A stretch of 21,773 nt of DNA from Monoraphidium neglectum (lineage: Eukaryota; Chlorophyta; Chlorophyceae; Sphaeropleales; Selenastraceae): contig NW_014013066.1 in the NCBI RefSeq assembly GCF_000611645.1, forward strand, positions 3,213 to 24,985, in the 5' to 3' direction. The translations under genes and the position numbers were made by a program. The notes under the pieces are model-generated. The model searched no databases and was not told the origin of the DNA. It saw only the letters and a program-made list of their open reading frames with translations. Positions 1 through 12,195 of this stretch are shown here, one piece after another; the stretch's first letter is position 1, and each line of letters begins with the position of its first letter.

Positions 1-3101
<3,101 letters not shown>

Positions 3102-3341
3102 AGCAGGCGGCCTGGGCCGGCGGTGTCATGCCGCGCTGCCAATGACGCCAGCAATTGTAGAGAGCGGGCAGCGAATTGACGGCAAGTTTGATCGAGTATC
3201 ACAGAGGAGGGGCTGGCTGCAACAGGGAGGCGTGGCGGCTGGGGCCGCTCAAGTGCGAGCGTCGCACGTGCCGTTGTCCGTGAGAGAAGGGGGTGTCATG
3301 CGTAGCAGACAGCGCGCAAGAGCCTGCCGGCTTTCTTCACG

Positions 3342-3346
3342 TGTAA
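3342..3346 (+). terminator. TGTAA polyadenylation signal for ATE1
   Basis: TGTAA, the green-algal poly(A) signal, occurs 241 nt downstream of the ATE1 stop codon on the coding strand, in an AT-richer stretch. The cleavage site is expected shortly after it, near 3355-3365. Confidence 0.6.
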
Positions 3347-3406
3347 AATTGGCACAATCAATTCTAACACTATGATACCGACCAGCCCAAGTCTTTGAGC
3401 AGGAAC

Positions 3407-3411
3407 TTACA
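3407..3411 (-). terminator. TGTAA polyadenylation signal for UBL5
   Basis: TTACA on the plus strand reads TGTAA on the minus strand, 229 nt downstream of the UBL5 stop codon. It lies only about 60 bp from the convergent ATE1 signal, so the two 3' UTRs nearly meet. Confidence 0.55.
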
Positions 3412-3639
3412 TCTACTCGTTGCAAGCCGAGCAGGGCAAATGCGCACGACAGAGCCAGTTTGCCTCTTGCACCGACGGTGCGCGCGCTCTACCATGCACT
3501 GAGCTTCAAAGCAGCGGCGCAGAAACCCAGCGGCATGAGAGCGCGCCAGCAGGCCTCTATCAACTTCGCATCCAGGCTTGCTCCACGACTTCAGGGGCAG
3601 CGAGCACTCGACATTGCATGGTCAGCTGTGGTATGAGGA

Positions 3640-4692
3640 TCAGTTGTAGTAGAGCTCCAGGCCCTGGGAAGGGTTGGCAGGGATACAGGGACGACAAGAG
3701 CGAAGCGGGGCGGTCGGCTTGCGTCCAGTCATCGCCAGCGATCCAATCCAGGCTGAGGTCATGCCTGCCTGTAGGCAGCCCCTCATGTGCGACACAGGCG
3801 CGGCGCTCCGGCCACGTGTCGACGCAGTCGCATCGGTTTAGCGCCCCAGTGGCCGCGCCGAACCAGAGGCAGGCCTCAACCCCGGCCCCTGGGTCAGCAC
3901 TCAGCCGCTCACCATGCCGTCGTGGATCTCATAGTCTGAGAGGGTGATGTGGTCCTTGTAGACGGTGTACCTGGCAGTGGAGATGGAGGTTTGAGGGACA
4001 AACTGACAGGTGGGCCAGAACAGGGGCAGGCAAGGAAGACGCGAAGCCTTCATCCTCCCGTCAAGGCGCGCTTGTCGCGGGCGCGGTGGCTGGAGGTGCA
4101 CACAGTGCGTGCAGCGCGTTGCGGCGCTGCCTCCACTGTGTAACCCACGCCCTTGGCTGCAGGCTGGCAAGTGTGGCTTGCAAATTTTGACGCAGGACGC
4201 CGCCGCGCCGCGACATGAAAACAGGCAGGCCGCAGGCAAAGATCTGCCGTCGGCGCGCACCATTTCTGGATGCGGATTTTCTCGGGGCGCGTGCCCGTCT
4301 GCGCCGCCACCAGCTTTTTGAGGTCCCCTATGGTGTCATCCTCGTTGCACTTGATGCGCACCTGCGCTGGGTGGGGGAGTTTCAGCGTTGAGTTGCAGGT
4401 GGTCCCTGGCACTGGGCAGGAGTGATGGTGGGCTGGGCTGAGCCCATGTGTGTGGGTGTCCGCTAGACACCCGACCAGGCACAGCATGAAAACGCAATCA
4501 GTCTGGCCGCACCACCGCTGCGAGCCACACTGGAAACTGCGTGGGCAAAACACGTATGAGGCGCATTTGCGCCAGCCAGCTGATTTGGCGGCTGCAGGCT
4601 GTGGCGCAATGGCGCACGCAGCAGGGGTCCCCAACCCGAAGCACCCGCCACACCTTCTTGCCCAGGCGATCGTTGAGGATCACCTCAATCAT
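3640..4692 (-). CDS. UBL5: ubiquitin-like protein 5 (UBL5/HUB1), complete, four exons
   Basis: Ubiquitin-fold modifier-like protein that binds spliceosomal partners non-covalently and supports pre-mRNA splicing. Exons on the minus strand: 4654-4692, 4261-4361, 3913-3970, 3640-3663. Every junction is GT-AG; phases are 0, 2 and 0. The joined product is 73 residues, exactly the family length. It starts [13 protein letters not shown], continues [17 protein letters not shown] and [14 protein letters not shown], then [19 protein letters not shown], and ends GLELYYN. It lacks the ubiquitin-type C-terminal GlyGly and ends in the family's di-Tyr tail. The start ATG (4690-4692) begins the canonical MIEV. 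The terminal coding exon is only 24 nt including the stop. It is divergent from the SR-like gene at 5553 and convergent with ATE1. Confidence 0.97.
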
Positions 4693-5000
4693 CCCTGCTC
4701 CCGCTGCTTGTGCTGCTGCTGCCGCTGCTGCGCTGCTGCCGCCGCGGCTGCTGCTCCTGCTGCTGGTCACTGCTGCAGGCAGAACCAGAGCCAGGGTGAT
4801 GTGTAGAACAGGATACTGCCGCAGGAAGCGCTTTCCTGGCGGCGCTGCCTGCCTGCCAGCAAGCTTGCCTGGCAGCTGCTGTGCGGCACGTGGCGGGAAT
4901 GCGCGTGAGGAGCAGCAAGCTCGCTAGGCGCGCCGGGCGCTCGTCTCTAGCCTGATGTTGCTGCAAGGGCGCCTTAAGCACCCGCGCTTGTCTCCTTCGC

Positions 5001-5008
5001 CTTTTATT
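5001..5008 (-). promoter_or_regulatory. TATA-like element upstream of UBL5
   Basis: The minus strand reads AATAAAAG about 310 nt upstream of the UBL5 start codon. Assigned by sequence and position only; the transcription start is not known. Confidence 0.25.
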
Positions 5009-5390
5009 GAGGTGTGGAGCGGGGGTGCACCTGTCGCGGAGCTGCAGTGCAGCGCGCGGGGCGCAGCACGGCCAGACGGCCGGTTGGGCGACAGCGCGAG
5101 AATGACAATGCAATGCGGTTGAAGCGTGGGCTGGTTGAGGTCGGTACAAACAATAAATCACCCGGATCACAAATCGCAACGTTTTCTCACGGCGAGCTAG
5201 CTTGCCGGGCATAGAAAGCGGCACCGCTCAGCGTTCCGGGAGCGTGCTTGATCTGAAAGTGCTTCATTTAAGCCATAATCAACACGCCTGCATGGCGTAT
5301 TCAGCTGCGTTCTATCGTGCATCGACTTGAGCGTGATCTCTGGCCCGCCATCCAGCCAGCGCAGCACGGAAAGATCTCTGCTCGTAGGAG

Positions 5391-5397
5391 TATAAGA
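5391..5397 (+). promoter_or_regulatory. TATA-like element upstream of the SR-like gene
   Basis: TATAAGA on the plus strand, 162 bp upstream of the ATG at 5553, in otherwise GC-rich DNA. Its position would give a 5' UTR of roughly 130 nt. Confidence 0.35.
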
Positions 5398-5552
5398 CGC
5401 GGGAACAGGTTGAGCAGTTCCTCGCCCATCATTGGGAGCCGCAGAAGACCTGAGCGCGAGTTGCACAGCTCAGCATCAGCATAGTGCGGCCGCAGTGGGC
5501 CGCTCCGCAACTCGCCCTGTAGCCTGCAGTGGCATGAGCAGCAGGCGGCACA

Positions 5553-6868
5553 ATGCATCCCGAGAAACCAGAGCCACCGCAAGTCTCTGAGGCCACCAGG
5601 GCTGAGTTTCAGGCGGTGAGCCGCGCGAGGATTGATTGCGGCTGCATTCGACGGAGGCGGGTGTGCCCGCGAGCTGTCATGCGACATGGCGCGGCGTGCA
5701 TGCGACGTCCTGCGTGGCGCTCCAGAGGCTAGCATTTCACCGCACATGCCATGAATGGTCATACCAAACCCCTGCTAGGCCATGCTGCTTCTCTCTGTGC
5801 ATGGTTTCGGTTTGTATCATGCTCACCCACGTCACCAGCTGTACCCACTCCGGCTGTTCACACCTCTTGCGCAGTCAGCCCTGGCCAAGCTCGAAAAGCA
5901 TATGACCAAGAAGCTTGAGCAGTGAGTGCTATGGAGCGGTTGGGAAGCGCAGATGGCGCTCGGCGCGTCACTCACTCCAGCGCTTCTTCCCTCATAATCG
6001 GTCATCAACAAAGTCTGCAGCAGGATGTCCGTCAGCAAATCCCCCTCAGCCATCGCCCTCACTCCCCCCTCACCCCGCCAGGGAGGACAAGAAGGCGCGG
6101 CTGGAGGCGCTGGCGCTGGCGGAGCAGCACGCGCGGCCGCCAGCGGCGCTCGCAGAGCGGGAGCGGAGCGGCAAGCACAAAAAAGTCAAGAAGGAGAAGC
6201 AGAAGAAGGAAAAGCACAGCAAGAAGAAGAAGGACAAGGAGCGCAAGGTGCGGTTGTGTGTCTGATTGTGTGCGGTTGTTCTGCAGGCAAGCGCTAGAGT
6301 GCGTTGTTCGCGCTGCACTGCATTTATGTGTTTGTTCTGCACGGGCTGGCTCCTCACTGCCGCTTCAACCATGGTTACTAGCCAACGGAGGCATAGGCAG
6401 TGAGCACGGCAGAGCAGGTTATACCGTTGCTGTTGCTCTTACTGGCAGCTGCGAACACCTTTACCACAGGAGAAGAAAACCAAGCACAAGAAAGAGAAAG
6501 GAAAGAAGAAAAAGCGGCGGCACGATTCTTCATCGTCCGACAGCAGCAGCGATGACAGCGGCAGCGACAGCGACAGCCACGGCGGCGGCAGGCGTGACCG
6601 AGGTGGAGACCGCGACCGCGACCGCAGCAGGAGCCGCAGCAGGAGCCGCGAGAGGAGCCGGAGCAGGAGCAGGGGCCGCGACCGGGGCCGCGAGCACAAC
6701 GGCGGCCTGCAGGAGCGCAGCAGGGGCCGCTCTGCGTCGCCGCCGTCCCCCTCTCACAGCGGCGGCAGCGGGTCGCCAGGCGGCAAGCGCGGGCGCGAGA
6801 AGGGGCGGGAGCGGCACCACCACAACGAGCACAAGCGGAGGCGACGCAGCGGCAGTGGGAGTGAGTAG
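5553..6868 (+). CDS. Lys-rich / Arg-Ser-rich (SR-like) nuclear protein, four exons
   Basis: Exons: 5553-5615, 5875-5921, 6082-6247, 6470-6868 (TAG). All introns are GT-AG with good GTGAGY or GTGCGG donors. The product is about 224 residues. It begins MHPEKPEPPQVSEATRAEFQ, has a short coiled-coil-like segment (LAKLEKHMTKKLEQ, then EDKKARLEALALAEQ), a very basic KHKKVKKEKQKKEKHSKKKK block, a second KKTKHKKEKGKKKKRR block, an acidic Ser/Asp run, then RS/RD dipeptides (RDRDRSRSRSRSRERSRSRS) and a basic tail rich in Arg, His and Gly. No RRM or zinc finger is visible. The composition is typical of nuclear splicing-associated RS proteins and recalls FAM133-like proteins, but I cannot name a family. 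The last codons (GGAGTGAGTAG) also form a strong splice donor, so an extra 3' exon is possible; no TGTAA follows within 1 kb. Confidence 0.75.
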
Positions 6869-7039
6869 CCTATGGACGGCAGCTGATGGATGGAATGGGG
6901 CCAATGCCTGATGCAAGTAAAATCTATTGTGGGTCCCCCAGTACTGCATGTCGGCAACAAGATCCTGTGCAACCCCTACTTGCTGATTGCAGCACCACAC
7001 AAGCCCAGCGCAGCCAACAGATTAAAAAAGGCATGTCAC

Positions 7040-8285
7040 GATCGGTGTGGTACTCTGCAGCTCCTGCTCGCATGTTCGTTGGTGCTGGTCCGCCACGGAA
7101 ACAAACCAGGACAGATTGCAGATCTGTCAGGCGTTTGGGTGGATACGTGCCTATCCTGCTGAGCAGCAGCCACAACACCCACATGCAACGGCGCTTCAAT
7201 GACAACAAACCTGGCTGCTAAGAGCGCCGTGATGTGCTGCGTATCCATGGCTGACATGGCGCCTGCTGTAGACCTGCTGCCACCAGCTGTGCCGCCGGCT
7301 GTGCGCATGAGCAGAGCCGCGACCTCGCAACATTGTCGTGCACAGTGCCGCTGTCAAGCCTGCCTTGAGCTCGGCTGCCGCCCACAGCGTGTTGCAGCTT
7401 GGGTGCCTGCCGCTGCTCCGCCAATGCTTCCACCAGCTGCTGCGTCTGCTGAGCTGGCGGCACACCGCGGGGCTGCTGACCGTGGGGCTGCTGCTGCCCT
7501 GGAAGCAGCAGCCCCATGTTTGCAGCCGGCTACCGCCTGGTGCGCCGCCTCACAGGCGGCGGTGCAGGCCACGCCCTCCTTGCCGGCAAGGAACCTGATG
7601 GGCCTGGGCGCTGCTGCACCAATGCATCCATCAGCAGCTGCGCATGCTGGTATGGCAGCGACAGCCCCATGTTGGCCGCCGCCCACAGCGTGTTTGTCAG
7701 CTCCTGCGGTTTGGCTGCCTGCCGCTGCCGCACCAACGCCTCCACCAGTTGTCGTCCCTGCTGCTCTGGCAGCGACAGCCCCATGGTGGCTGCCGCCCAC
7801 AGCGTGTTGGACACGTCCTGGGGCTTGGCTGCCTGCCGCTGCGACACTAACGCCTCCACGAGCTGCTGCGCGTGCTGCTTGTTCATGGTGTACTTCGAAC
7901 GCGACAGCAGAGCCGCCGCGTAAAGTGCGTTTGACAAATCCAGTGGGTTGGCGTCCGCTCCCGCACCAGCCAGCTGCTCCAGGCACTCGTCCAGCAGCGG
8001 CGCCTCTGCAAACGACACCTTGCTGCATGCCCACACAATGTTGGCAAGCTCGCGCATGTTGCAGTCACCAAGCTGCGGCTGCAGTCGTCCCCACAGCCGC
8101 TGCATGAGTGGGTAGAAATCGCTGGGTGGCTGGCCCAGGTCGCGGGCCAGGTTTGCCGATCGCTTGAACGACGTTGCTATGTGGATGGCGTCGAAGGCGC
8201 TGCCGTGCCGCTGCTCCAGGCCGACTAGCTGCTCCAGGCTGGTAGCGCCGTTGATCAAGCTGGTCAGGAGCTTTGCGCTGGGGGC
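7040..8285 (-). pseudogene. decayed tandem copy (copy B) of the OPR/RAP gene
   Basis: The minus strand from 8285 resembles exon 2 of the upstream gene: APSAKLLTSLINGATSLEQL, then FDAIHIATSFKRSANL, LMQRLWGRLQPQLGDC and ANIVWACSKVSFAEAPLLDE. Two complete 38-residue repeats and part of a third follow (7866 to about 7613). Homology to the repeat then breaks and the frame stops at 7530. Beyond the stop, degraded homology continues: a repeat relic (about 7335-7450) with a small deletion in its middle, then MDTQHITALL...EAPLHVGVVAAAQQ (about 7250-7150), matching MDLQHISNTA...EAPLYVALVAAAQQ of the intact copy, down to about 7040. The RAP domain is absent. The intron before 8285 is also conserved between copies. 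Either a pseudogene or a truncated 3' exon fused to the upstream gene. Confidence 0.8.
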
Positions 8286-11200
8286 CTGAAATCGTGATGG
8301 ATGGGATTTGATGGGGCGGCAGCGTTCAAGGATGTCAAGGGCAATTGGCACTGCATATGCCGAAGGAGACGGGTGGAGGGAATCAACAGCACCCAGTCCA
8401 GAGCGTGTGGACTGCGCCATTGTCGGAGACAGGGCGGCATTGCATACCCCACCTTGCGTTGGATCCATGGTGCTGCTGGGGTGGCCGCGCTCCCCAGCTG
8501 CGGTGCGCCACAACCACCGCCACCGCCCTTTGGGCCGCCAGTCCTGAGAGCCGCCTCGACCTTGCTCTGCAGGTGGCCCTCGAGAGCCGCGCCGTCCACC
8601 GCCGCCCACTCCCACCAGGGCACAGACACCACTGCATAGCCGCGCGCCGCCAGCGCCCTGTTGCGCGCCAGCGTCTCCCCCGTCAGCTGCCTGCCTGGCA
8701 GCAGAAAGTGGTGCGGGCCGTCCGCCTCGATGGCCAGCCGCTGCTTGGAGGCCGTGTGCGTCGCGGCAACATCAATGCTATAGGCGCCATCCTCTGTGCG
8801 CGCCTCCTGACAGCAGGCGGCCAGGCCTGGCAGGCGCTGTGCACATGCAAACACGCTCTGCTCAAACACTGTCCTGTGCTGCTGAGCCGTCCGCTGCAGC
8901 ATCAGTTCCCACTCATCCCCGCACTGCTGCATCTGCTGCGCCGACAATGTGCCTGCAAGCCCGCCGCTGCCTGGCTTACAGTCCAGTAGCCAAAGATGCA
9001 CCTGCCACAGCTGGTTGCGCTCAGCTCCAGTCAACCCCGCCTCCAACAAGCAACTTCCCGCCAGCTGCTTGCACAGTGCCACGACCTGCTGCGCCAGTTG
9101 CTGCTGGTCTGCCACGGCCACAGCCCAGCACAGGTTGCAGATCTGTTGGGCGTTCAGGATGGATGCATGCCTGTGCTGCTGCGCAGCAGCCACAAGAGCC
9201 ACATACAGCGGCGCTTCAAAACTGCCCAGCCTGGCTGCTGCGAGCGCCGTGTTGCTGATGTGCTGCAGATCCATGTCTGGCGCCCGCTGCAGCGCCGCTC
9301 TTGTCAGCAGCGCCACGAGCTGTTCCGGGCGCATGCCCAACTCTGACAGCGCCCACAGGCTGTTGCTGATTTCCTGCGGGATCATGCCCTCCACAAGCCG
9401 CAATTTGCCAGCGGCGTCTGCTAGCTTCAGCAGAGCAGACTCCACAGGCGTTGGCAGCGTTGCCACGCGCCGAGCAGCTGTGAAGTTTGCCGTGAGCTTG
9501 GCCGCCGCCCACAGCGTGTTGGACAGCTGCTGTGGCTTGGGTGGCTGCCGCTGCTGCACCAACGCCTCCACCAGCTGCTGCACGTGCTGCTCTGGAAGCG
9601 ACAGCCCCAAGGTGGCCGCTGCCCACAGCGTGTTGGATACGTCCTGCGGGTTGGCTGCGTGCCGCTGCTGCACCAAAGCCTCCACCAGCTGCTGCGCCTG
9701 CTGCTCTGGCAGCGACAGCCGCATGGTGGCTGCCGCCCACAGCGTGCTGGATAGCTCTTGCGGCTTGGCTGTACGTCGCTGCTGTACCAGCGCCTCCACC
9801 AGCTGTAGCACCTGCTGCTCTGGCGGCAACAGCCCCAGTTTCGCCGCAGCCCACAACGTGTTGGACACATCCTGCGGCTTGACTGCCTGCCGATGCTGCA
9901 ACATAGCCTCCACCAGCTGCTGTGCCTGCTGCTTGGGTAACGGCAACCCCATGGTGGCGGCCGCCCACAGAGTGTTGGAGAGGTTCTGCGGCTTAGCTGC
10001 ATGCCGCTGCTGCACGAACGCCTCAACAAGCTGCTGTGTCTGCTCCTGTGGCAGCGACAGCCCCATGCTGGCCGCCACCCACAGTGTGTTGGACAGCTCC
10101 TGTGGCCTGGCTGCATGCCGCTGCTGTACCAACGCCTCGACCAGCTGGCGCCCGTGCTGCTCTGGCAGCGACAGCCCCATGGTGACCGCTGCCCACAGCG
10201 TATTGGACAAATTCTGAGGCTTGGCTGCCTGCCCCTGCTGCACCAACGCCTCCACCAGCTGCTGCGCCTGCTGATCCGGCAGCGCCAGCCCCATGGTGGC
10301 CGCCGCCCACAGCGTGTTGGACACGTCCTGAGGCTTGGCTGCCTGCCGCTGCAGCACCAACGCCTCCACCAGCTGCTGCGCCTGCTGCTCTGGCAGCGAC
10401 AGCCCCATGGTGGCCGCAGCCCACAGTGTGATGGACAGGTCCTGTGGCTTGGCTGCCTGCCCCTGCTGCACCAACGCCTCCACCAGCTGGACTGCATGCT
10501 GCTTGTTCATGGTGTACTTCAAACGCGACAGCAGAGCGGCTGCGTAAAGTGCGTTTGACAGGTGCTGTGGTTCAGCGTCCGCTGCCGCGCCAGCAAACTG
10601 CTTGAGGCACTTGTCAAGCAGCGGGGCCTCTGCAAACGACGCTTTGCTGCATGCCCACACAATGTCGGCAAGCCCGCGGGTAGTGCAGTCACCAAGCTGC
10701 GGCTGCAGCCGTTCCCACAGCCGCTGCATGAGTGGATGAAAGTCTCTGGACGGCTGGCCCAAGTCGCAGATCAGGTTCGCCGATCGCTTGAACGACGTTG
10801 CTATGTGGATGGCGTCGAAGATGCCGCCGTGCTGCTGCTCCAGGTCAACCAGCTGCTGCAGACTGGTGGCGCCATTGAGCCAGCTGGTCAGGAGCTCGGC
10901 GCTGGGGGCCTGTGAATTGGCATGACAATTGGGAGTGACGGCAGCGTTAAAGGATGCCCAGGCGTGATCAGAACCAATCAGCACTTGCACAAGGGGTGAA
11001 CACAACAGCAGTAGAACCACTGGAGTATAACCAACAGCACCCAGTCCAGCGGATCTGGGCTGCGCCACTGTCCGACACAGGGCAGCATTCAGACCCCCAC
11101 CTTGCGTTGGCTCAAGGGCGCTGGCTGCTCTGCGCCCCAGATCCGTTGTGCGCCCCCACCACCGCCACTGACCCGTGGACCGCTATTGCTGCGGCCACTG

Positions 11201-11520
11201 CTTCCGGCCTCCTTGCCGCTTCCTTTGCTGCTGCGATTGCTGCTGCGCTCCCAGAAGCTGCTGACCACACTGCTCTGCCCCCCTCTGCTGTCGGCGCTGC
11301 TGCTGCCGTCCTCGATGACGCCCAGGGAGGGCACTGTATCACCGCTCCCAGCGGCGTGAACCAGCCGTGGGTCCCCTGCTGCCGCGTGCTGCACGACATG
11401 TTGAGCGACGGAATGCTGCAGCCGCCACGCTTGGTGCTGCGCCCGTCCATGCAGGTGCAGAGCGCATGCCGCCAGCCTGCCCCAAAGCCCTGGGGAAGCT
11501 TGGCATCCTTGAAAAAGCAT
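8264..11520 (-). CDS. OPR/RAP-domain organelle RNA-binding protein (copy A)
   Basis: Exon 1, 11520-11101 (ATG; 140 codons), is joined by a GT-AG intron (11100-10910) to exon 2 from 10909. The N-terminus (MLFQGCQASPGLWGRLAACA and on) lacks acidic residues for about 50 positions and is rich in Ala, His, Arg and Gln, like an algal chloroplast or mitochondrial transit peptide; a Ser/Gly linker follows. Exon 2 has degenerate helical repeats, nine near-identical 38-residue repeats (core LSNTLWAAATMGLSLPEQQ), more degenerate repeats, then a RAP domain (IDVAATHT, LAIEADGPHHFLL, LTGETLARNRALAARGYAVV, VPWWEW). Such proteins typically control the stability, processing or translation of single organelle transcripts. 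The frame stops at 8264 unless spliced; a donor at 8453/8452 in phase 0 could splice into copy B at 8285, giving about 1210 instead of about 1021 residues. The RNA target cannot be inferred. Confidence 0.88.
8565..8780 (-). other. RAP domain of the OPR/RAP protein
   Basis: Encodes a RAP domain: an ID-x(9)-QRLAIEADGPHHF stretch, LTGETLARNR, GYAVVSVPWWEW and a closing leucine/valine helix. The fold is related to restriction-endonuclease-like nucleases and occurs in FASTK and algal OPR proteins. The IEADGPHHF segment carries the family-typical acidic residues. Boundaries are approximate. Confidence 0.85.
9464..10489 (-). repeat. nine tandem 114-bp coding repeats (38-aa OPR-like units)
   Basis: Nine consecutive units of 114 bp, all in frame, each following the plan QLVEALVQQ-(R/G)-(6-7 variable)-LSNTLWAAA-(M/L)GL-LPEQ. 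Variable residues cluster at a few positions (QR/QG/HR, D/E/N/Q after PQ, TM/SM/KL/TL). The last unit diverges after LWAAAKL. Because no unit contains a stop in any frame, several other frames are open here and are artefacts. Confidence 0.93.
10910..11100 (-). other. intron 1 of the OPR/RAP gene, homologous to the copy B intron
   Basis: GT-AG intron of 191 nt in phase 0 (donor AAG|GTGGGG, acceptor TTCACAG|GCCCCC). The first part is clearly similar to the 167-nt sequence at 8286-8452 that precedes copy B (shared GACTGGGTGCTGTTG and flanking bases), which dates the intron to before the duplication. The same DNA is open in the exon 2 frame but has no ATG there. Confidence 0.75.
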
Positions 11521-12195
11521 GTCCAGGGGTCCAAGAGCCTGCTAATCCAAGCAACACGAGAGCGAATCCGGACATGCAAGTGCCGTCAGAGGGATAAAAC
11601 GATTACCAAAGAGGGGTGCTTCGTAGACACGGCAGGCGGCGTCCCACACTAACTGCACCCACCGCAGCCCCCGGCCCGACAGCAGGACGCAATGGAAGAG
11701 CTCGAGCACCTTGACAGCAGTGCGGTCGCTGGTCCCCAGCTGAAACGCGATCTAGATCGGCATGCCCTAAAGCGCCAGCAGGAGACGCAGCAAGGCAATG
11801 TACATGTAGAATTGCACGAAGGAATATTACAGCATACTCGTAAAGCAAGCGACGACTGCAACGTGTGACCGATACTGTATATGACGCGCGATGCACAGCC
11901 TGGGCGAGATCCAATCGGATGCACGCTTTGACTGGTCACTTGGCGCACCAGCCCTTCTGCGGGCCATGCAGCAAGCATTTCTTGTTCGTCTCAGAGGTTC
12001 CCTGAGAATACACAGAAGTCGCATGCAGTGAGGAGCACGTCGTTACACTGTGGTGACTGGAGGAGCCCATCACCGTAGACACCCACACGGCAATTGTGGC
12101 AACTTCTCACAGGTTCCCTGAATGAAAGTGCAGCACAGCGGAGCAGCGACACCGTCCCAATGTGCTGGTGAAGACGATTGAAACATCGCACTCCA
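11521..12195. other. upstream region of the OPR/RAP gene
   Basis: Should contain the minus-strand promoter and 5' UTR of the OPR/RAP gene. A short plus-strand ORF (11692-11868) is listed separately. The decamer GGTTCCCTGA occurs twice (about 11996 and 12114). No further supported features. Confidence 0.4.
11692..11868 (+). other. orphan 58-codon ORF, possible exon or gene relic
   Basis: Reads MEELEHLDSSAVAGPQLKRD and continues with a charged, Gln-rich, helix-like sequence ending in TGA. An acceptor-like CCGACAG lies just upstream (to 11683) in the same open frame. Composition looks more like protein than the surrounding frames, but I recognise no family and see no partner exon. May be chance. 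Confidence 0.2.

Larger units (their letters stand above)
3102..3639. other. convergent 3' intergenic region (ATE1 / UBL5)
   Basis: Holds the 3' UTRs of ATE1 (plus) and UBL5 (minus) with one TGTAA signal on each strand. The open frames here show no codon structure or family motifs and are probably chance. Confidence 0.6.
4693..5552. promoter_or_regulatory. shared divergent upstream region (UBL5 / SR-like gene)
   Basis: 860 bp between two divergent start codons, expected to carry both 5' UTRs and promoters. No credible coding exon seen. Next to the UBL5 ATG the region is rich in GCN/CAG triplets (4700-4775). A TATA-like element faces each gene: AATAAAAG on the minus strand at 5001-5008 and TATAAGA on the plus strand at 5391-5397. 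Confidence 0.5.

Noticed and set aside
6861..7165. Extension of the SR-like gene through GTGAGT into a 3' exon near 6991
   Set aside because: Possible, but the resulting sequence has no SR-like character and runs into the antisense of the OPR relic; the TAG at 6866 is simpler.
8949..10217. Long plus-strand ORF encoding a Cys/Ser-rich repeat protein
   Set aside because: It is the antisense reading of the nine 114-bp OPR repeats; a stop-free repeat unit opens several frames at once. Only the minus-strand frame continues into a RAP domain.
9464..10489. Regular periodic repeat that could suggest a CRISPR array or minisatellite
   Set aside because: The period is 114 bp with no spacers, always in frame, and encodes a 38-residue OPR-like unit.
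10910..11068. Start of the OPR/RAP protein at a GTG (11068) within the intron
   Set aside because: No ATG is present in that frame; the homologous segment in copy B behaves as an intron, and exon 1 with an ATG at 11520 gives a transit-peptide-like start.
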